The notes under the pieces are model-generated. The model searched no databases. It was not told the DNA's origin and saw only the letters and a list, made by a program, of their open reading frames with translations. 64,000 nucleotides of DNA from Sciurus carolinensis (Eukaryota > Chordata > Mammalia > Rodentia > Sciuridae). Below, piece after piece: positions 58,280 to 64,000 of the stretch. Position 1 is the first letter of the stretch. Every line of letters starts with the position of its first letter. Both the position numbers and the translations under genes were made by a program. Where the stretch lies: assembly GCF_902686445.1 (NCBI RefSeq), contig NC_062218.1:134029241-134093240 (forward strand), given 5' to 3'.

Positions 58280-58584
58280 ACTTTTCAGTTACTGCTTTTT
58301 TTTTTTTATAAGGGACTCATAAGTGGATAGTCATGCAAGTACCACTGAAGAGGGTCCAGTGTGGAGGGGCTACTGCATTCCTGACCACGGCCTCCTTGGC
58401 TCAACTGCCTTCCATGAGGAACTTTGTCTTTCCTGAACACTTTCATACCTGAGAACTAACACCTGATAAAAGGTGACTGGTATACGAAAAACAAAATCCC
58501 GTCATTTTGCAACCTGTGATGATATCGCGGTTCTAGGTAGGGATCAGTCACAGCTTCTAAATCCAACAGGTGAGAACTGAAAAG

Positions 58585-59012
58585 TTTGGATATGAGGTGT
58601 ACCCCAAAATCTGTTCATGCAGGAATATTCAGAGGTGAAATGGCTAGATTTTGAGAGTGTGACCCAATCAGCTCATCCTAGTTTGAATGAACTGACTAGG
58701 TGGTAATTGTGGGCTTGTGGGATGTGACTGGAGGAGGTGGGTCACTGGGGGTGTGCCCTGGAAGGGTGCATCTTCTCTGTGGCTCCTCCCCCAGTCCCTC
58801 TGTCCTCTTCCTGACCCTGCCATGTCCTAAGCAGCTTTCCTCTGCCCATCCTTGGGCAGTGATGCGCTGCCTCCTTTCAGGGCCAGGGCAATGGAGTCAG
58901 TCTTCTATTGACTGAGACCTCTAAAACTGAGCCCCAACTAAACTTTTCCTCCTCTTAAGTTGATCTTGTTGGGTATTTTGGTCACAGCAACGCAAAGCTG
59001 ACTAACAGAAAC
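58585..59012 (+). mobile_element. MaLR/ERVL-type LTR
   Basis: Landmarks: tttggatatgaggtgtaccc, ggaggaggtgggtcactggg, cttctattgactgagacctc, actaaacttttcctcctctt and the end ggtcacagcaacgcaaagct. Confidence 0.65.
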
Positions 59013-59700
59013 TTTCAGGTTGTTGCCTCCGGAACATACGAATGGAGCTTTACTCGTAGTGGAAGGACCGGAAGTTACCTCCTAAGGGAATGCACAGGAA
59101 GCTCCTCCGACCTGCCTCCCTCGTGTTTTCCATGGAACTCCTAAACAGAGGGCTGCATCTGGAAGTCAGGTTAGATAGAGGACATCACAGGAAAGCACAA
59201 ACAAATCCAGAATTTGGTCTGATATAAAGAAAATTGACAACTATAACAGTAAAAATGAGCTGAGGTTATTGTGCTAAGTGTGCACTCTGGGGACTCTTCT
59301 ACAAAAGCAGCAGCTGGGGTCAGCTGGGAAGTTTATGTCTGAGGTCACAGGAACTGGAACCCAGAGCTGAGTGACTTTCACTAGTCTGGCAGCTCCATGA
59401 GAATTGGAACTGTGTCTGTCATTCTCAGCATTTTGTGCCCTTGGCATTTAGGAGGTGCCTAGCACTTGGGCTCTGTGAATGAGCTGAACCACTTATGGTC
59501 CTCCTCCTCCTCTGCCTGCTTTTGCTCCTGTCTCCCCCTCTTCAGCTGCTCCTTCGGCAAAGCAGGGAGGCATTAAGAACAGTATATGAAGCATCCTTAG
59601 CACAGCAACACTCAGCACAAAGTGAGACAGACCAGTAGAATAGCAGAGGGAGTCTGGAAATAAACCCATGCCTATATGGATCATTAATCACTTAATTAAT
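59013..59700. other. Intergenic, no recognised feature
   Basis: Unique-looking sequence. Its start contains several CpG (ccggaacatacgaatggagc) unlike the flanks, but I cannot assign it. Confidence 0.3.
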
Positions 59701-59704
59701 TTTT

Positions 59705-60232
59705 GTGTGTAAGATGCTGGGAATCAAACCCAGGGCCTTACTCATGCTAGGTAAGTGCTCTAGCATTGAGGCATACCCCCAGCCCTGGATAATTATTTTA
59801 TTTATTTGTTTGTTTATTTATTTATTTATTTGGTACTGGGGATTGAACCCAGGGGTGCTTAATTACTGAGCAACATCTCCTGCTTTTTTTATTTGTTTAT
59901 TTTGAGACAGGGTCTCACTAAGTTGCTAAGGCTGGCCTTGAACTTGTGATTCTCCTGCCTCAGCCTCCCAAGCTGCTTGGATTATAGGCATGTGCTACCG
60001 CCTGCACCCAGTCGGATGATTACTTTTTCTTGTGGGAGGTGGTACTGGGGATTGAACTCAGGGGCACTCAACCACTGAGCCACATCCCCAGCCCTATTTT
60101 GTATTTTATTTAGAGACAGGGTCTCACAGAGTTCCTCGTGATTGCTAAGACTGGCTTTGAACTCACGATCCTCCTGCCTCAGCTTCTCAGGCTGCTGGAA
60201 TTGCAGGCGTGCACCACAGTGCCCAGCAGATA
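59705..60232 (-). mobile_element. Three minus-strand SINEs
   Basis: ID at 59705-59787 and B1-ID copies at 59812-60003 and 60040-60232, with (TTTA)n at 59795-59832. Confidence 0.8.
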
Positions 60233-60830
60233 ATTACTTTTTGACCAAGATGAGACACACTGTAGTTGAGAAAGGATAGCCTTTTCAACAAGTGCTGATG
60301 GGACAACTAGACATCCTACACAACCAACAAACTGAAATCCATAACTCTCAAATGCAAAAGTTACTTCCAAATGAACCACAGACCAAAATGTAAAGGCTAA
60401 AACTATCAAACTTCTAGAAACTTCTTGGGACAGTAATGATCTGTATTTTTTAAAAAATGAATTGGACTTCACCAAAATTTAAAACTTTTGTTGGGGTGTG
60501 TTGACACACACTTACAATCCTAGCCACTTGGGTGCCTGAGGCAGGATTGCAAGTTCAAGGCCAGCAACTGGGCAACTTAGAGAGACCCTATCTCAAAATA
60601 AAATAAAAGAGGCTGGGATGTGGCTCAGAGATAAAGTACCCCTGGGTTTAATCCCCAGTACCCCCAAAATATTTTTTTTAACTTTTCCTCTTCAAATCAT
60701 GCTGATAAAAGAATGAAAATATAAGCCACAGACTTGGAGAAAATGCTTGCTGATAAAAGACTTTTTACCCAGATATTATGAAGAAATCTCAAAACTGCAT
60801 AGTAAGAAAATAGTTGTCTGTGTAAATAGG
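60233..60830 (+). mobile_element. Old LINE-1 ORF2/3' fragment with a B1-ID SINE
   Basis: L1 blocks ggatagccttttcaacaagt and ccacagacttggagaaaatg; SINE + at 60488-60675. Confidence 0.65.
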
Positions 60831-60921
60831 TGTATATCCCTGTAGGTAGAAGGGGAAGTATTTGCCATGGAGCTAATTCCATCTGGAAACTGGGCAAGTG
60901 ATCCTGAGTTTCCACTCATGT

Positions 60922-61438
60922 ATTAGTCAGTTTTTCATTGCTGTGACCAAAATACCTGACAAAAATAACTTAGAGGAGGAAAACCTTATTTTGTCTCACA
61001 GTTTCAGAAGTTCAGTTCATTATCGGGTCATTCCATTGCTGTAGGCCTGAGGTGAGGTAGAACATCATGGCAGAAGGACATGGTGGAAGATAGCTGTCAG
61101 ATCATGGCAGTCTAGAAAGTCTAGAAAGGGAAAGAGACAGGGGGAGACAAAGAAAAAGAAGGAGGAGGAAGAGGGAGGAGGAGGGAAAGAGAAGGAAGAG
61201 GAGAAGGAGGAGAGGAATGGGGGAGAAGAGAAGGCTGGAGAGAAGATAAATCCTGGCACACCCTACCTATTGACCTACTTCATCCAACTAGTACATTCGA
61301 ATTAACACACTGATGAGATCAAAGACCTCATGATCCAATCATTGCCTAAAAGTCCCACCTCCAAACCTTGCTGCATTGGGAACCATTCTTTCAACACATG
61401 AGTTTTGGGGGGACATTCCAGATTTAAACCATAACAAC
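60922..61438 (+). mobile_element. MaLR-type LTR containing a GA-rich tract
   Basis: tattagtcagtttttcattg, aacatcatggcagaaggaca and the closing ggggggacattccagattta plus accataaca. A purine-rich simple stretch lies at 61120-61245. Confidence 0.7.
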
Positions 61439-61484
61439 TGGTTTTTTGTTTATCTGTTCCTTCATTTATTTTTTTGAGGAAGTA

Positions 61485-61885
61485 GGGATTGAGCCCAAAG
61501 GTGCTTTACTACAGAACTACAGCCTCAGTTCTTTTTACTTTTTTATTTTGAGATGGAATTTCACTAAGTTACCCAGACAGCCCTCAAACTTGTGGTCCCT
61601 GCCTCAGTCCACTGTGTACTAGAATTATAGGAGTGTGCCACTGTGCCCAGCCTATGTAACCATTCTTTTTTTTTTTTTTTTTTTTTTTTTTTGGTATGAG
61701 GATTGAACTCAGGGGCACTCAACCACTAAATCACATCCCCAGGCCTATTTTGTATTTTTAAATTTAGAGATAGGGTCTCACTGAGTTGCTTAGCACCTCA
61801 CTTTTGCTGAGGGTGGCTTTGAACTCACGATCCTCCTGCTTCACCCTCCTGAGCTGCTGGGATTATAGGCGTGGGCTGTGCACAT
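61485..61885 (-). mobile_element. Two minus-strand B1-ID SINEs
   Basis: Copies at 61485-61655 and 61665-61885. The second has a T26 tail. Confidence 0.8.
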
Positions 61886-61932
61886 CTCATTTATCCATTT
61901 TTTTTCTTCTTCTTTTTTTTTTTTTTTTTTTA

Positions 61933-64000
61933 GCAAAGGCAACAACACAAAATTTATGGAATTATTTTATTAAATAATTTATACATATTCAACATCACTG
62001 AATGGAAATAATTTAAAGAAACACAGCAACTCAGTAAGGCTCAAATTAGGGACTTTCCAGAAACTAAAGAATGTTTTAGTAACTGTATCTTTAACAAATG
62101 GAATGACCAAACTCGTGAGGTCAAATGTATCTCAATCAACTACAAGATTCAATCTTGCCAACATATTTTTCTCTTTAAAAGCAAACAAAAAACAAAACTC
62201 CATAATTTAGTAATTATCATATTTCTCGGTTTCTTTTCTCAAATGCCACAGAAAGAAAACTGATGAAAGGAGGCAAAACACCTAGCCTCAGCAGTATTCA
62301 AAACTGTAAGGTTGCTTTCACAATTATTGGTATGAAGACTTAGATTCCCACCTGACAGATTTATCTACTTGTGTGAATAAGAATGCGCTCAAAACCTTAG
62401 TCTTTACATTTACTTCACATTATTGTGGTATGATTAAACCATTAATAAAGTGGTATGAATAAACCATTAAACCTTCTGTATTGAATGGATTAAAAATGTT
62501 TAAAAAAACTTACTCTTTCAAGAAACTCTCAAGAAACTTTCTCTTCCAAGAAACCAAGATAATCTCAGTACAAATTTTGGTGGTCAATATGTTACAGTAC
62601 TACAGGATACCTTGTTTTCTAATGGAAAGTATATTGAAAAATTTCTCATTAGTAAGTCAGTTTCATAATGTGCATAGAAATAAATGATTCTATTATAAGA
62701 ACAGCCACTAATTGGTTCTTACTATTCCCAATAACTTTAAATATAAAATTTAATTATAAAAAAAAATTCCAGGGACTGGGATTGTGACTCAGTGGTAGAG
62801 CGCTTGCCTGGCATGTATGAGGTTCGATTCTCAGAACCACATATAAATAAATAAAATAAAGATCCATTGACAACCAAAAAAAAAGAAATATCAAAAAATA
62901 TTCCATGCCTTATTTAACCCTGTATACCAAGTAGTTTAAGCGCTGAAAATGAAAAACATTTAAGAACTCTCTCTTAAGAATCTAGGAGGGACTGGGATTG
63001 TAGCTCAGTGGTACAGTGCTTGCCTGGCACGTGTGAGGCCCTGGGTTTGATCCTCAGCACCACATATAAATAAATAAATAAAATAAAGTTCCATTGACAA
63101 CTAAAAAAAAAATTTAAAAAAAGAACCTAGGAGCCAGGCCTGGTGCCACACATCTATAATCTCAGCTACTCTGGAGAATGTGGCAGGAAGATTGCAAATT
63201 CAAGGCCAACTGGTGCAATCTAGCAAAAGTATCTCAAAACAAAAAATAAAAAGGGCTAGGATGCAGCTCAGTGATAGAGTGGCCCTGGATTTAATCCCAA
63301 ATACCACCACCACCCAAAAAAAAAAAAAAAAAAAAGACCATGGATACTACTTAGCGTTTTTAGTGATAAAAGGAGAAAACATATTTCTCAGAGATTTTAA
63401 AGGAAGAATGAACTCCAGAGTCTTTTTAAAATTTTGTGCCTTTCAATGCTTTAATGTGATATGCCCACCCCCCCTTCAAAATTTACTAAACAAAATTAGC
63501 CAGGAAGGTAATCAAACATTTGTAAGATAAATTTATTATTTTTCTGATCTAAGTGCAATGATTTTAAAAATCTTTTTAAACAAATAACTATGAAAAAGTA
63601 TTTCAGAAAATAAAATGCAAATGGAACTTTAATCATTAGGTTGTTTTTAAATTTATCCTAACCCTATATTTAGTCTGAAAAACAAAAAAAGACTTGGAAG
63701 CATTGCTAAAATGAGAAGTGAATCATTTTAGTATAAATCTAGCACATGTATTTCAAGGTTCCTCTGCTAGGAATTGTGTTAAGATCAGTTTACTAATGGA
63801 TAGCACTATATAATAGAGCATAAGGAACACAAGCCATTAAATGTGATCCTTGCCTCATACCCTCGGATTATGTCAGCATAAAACTGACAATTCTGCCAGG
63901 CTCTGAACCCTTCATGCCCCCAGCCTACACCCTGAAGCCCTAACATACAACTCTGTACAAGTTGAAGTAAATCAAAGCCTAAGTTTTCCCATCTTACTAT
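61933..64000 (-). other. Candidate mRNA 3' end on the minus strand (MAML1 3' UTR or a retrocopy)
   Basis: AT-rich unique sequence. On the - strand it carries AATAAA at 61971-61966, about 30 bases before an A-rich run (T-rich on +, 61898-61931). In human the next gene beyond LTC4S is MAML1, transcribed in the same direction as LTC4S, with its 3' end roughly 15 kb away, which fits this position. The genomic A-run just past the cleavage site instead favours a retrocopy. No coding frame is seen. SINEs at 62772-63340 interrupt it. Confidence 0.35.
62772..63340 (+). mobile_element. Two ID SINEs and one B1-ID SINE
   Basis: ID at 62772-62890 and 62988-63122, both with the squirrel-type tail; B1-ID at 63127-63340. 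Confidence 0.8.

Overview
This window is vertebrate nuclear DNA, almost certainly from a squirrel-family rodent (Sciuridae: marmot, ground squirrel, tree squirrel or chipmunk). It is packed with two linked SINE types: a 7SL-derived B1 head joined to a tRNA-like ID unit, and free ID units with a tail close to AAATAAAATAAAGGT. This mix and the LINE-1 3' ends present are what I know from sciurid genomes. The species call is inference. The gene order is an inverted copy of human 5q35.3. There is no bacterial, phage or CRISPR content. || Layout: (1) 1-12,755, MRNIP on the + strand: five coding exons including the terminal one, with the first exon(s) lying before base 1. (2) 12,790-25,110, SQSTM1 (p62) on the - strand: all eight coding exons, intact, 440 codons, with a TATA box. 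Its 3' end lies only a few tens of bases from that of MRNIP. (3) 25,110-33,300, intergenic: NRF2/AP-1-type sites upstream of SQSTM1, an LTR-like block and SINEs. (4) 33,300-43,997, MGAT4B on the + strand: a CpG-island promoter, a 5.4 kb first intron, 15 coding exons and 548 codons. One intron has a GC donor. (5) 45,155-47,924, LTC4S on the - strand: five exons, 151 codons. (6) 48,000-61,900, a gene-poor repeat field: LINE-1 with a 5' UTR and broken ORF1 and ORF2, MaLR-type LTRs, old LINE pieces and SINEs. (7) 61,930-64,000, AT-rich sequence that reads on the - strand like an mRNA 3' end. It is either the far 3' UTR of the expected neighbour MAML1 or a retrocopy. || The four genes are functionally separate: DNA double-strand-break signalling (MRNIP), selective autophagy and the KEAP1-NRF2 loop (SQSTM1), Golgi N-glycan branching (MGAT4B) and cysteinyl-leukotriene synthesis (LTC4S). 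Their arrangement is alternating: MRNIP and SQSTM1 converge, SQSTM1 and MGAT4B diverge, and MGAT4B and LTC4S converge. || The most unusual item is a 70-bp exact copy of the MRNIP last exon inside SQSTM1 intron 7, abutting an old hAT element. Other notable items are a short retroposed LTR-type RNA end with poly(A) and target-site duplication, a GC-AG intron in MGAT4B, a likely degenerate MIR1229 mirtron position, and several candidate antioxidant response elements upstream of SQSTM1. No wholly new biological system could be supported.
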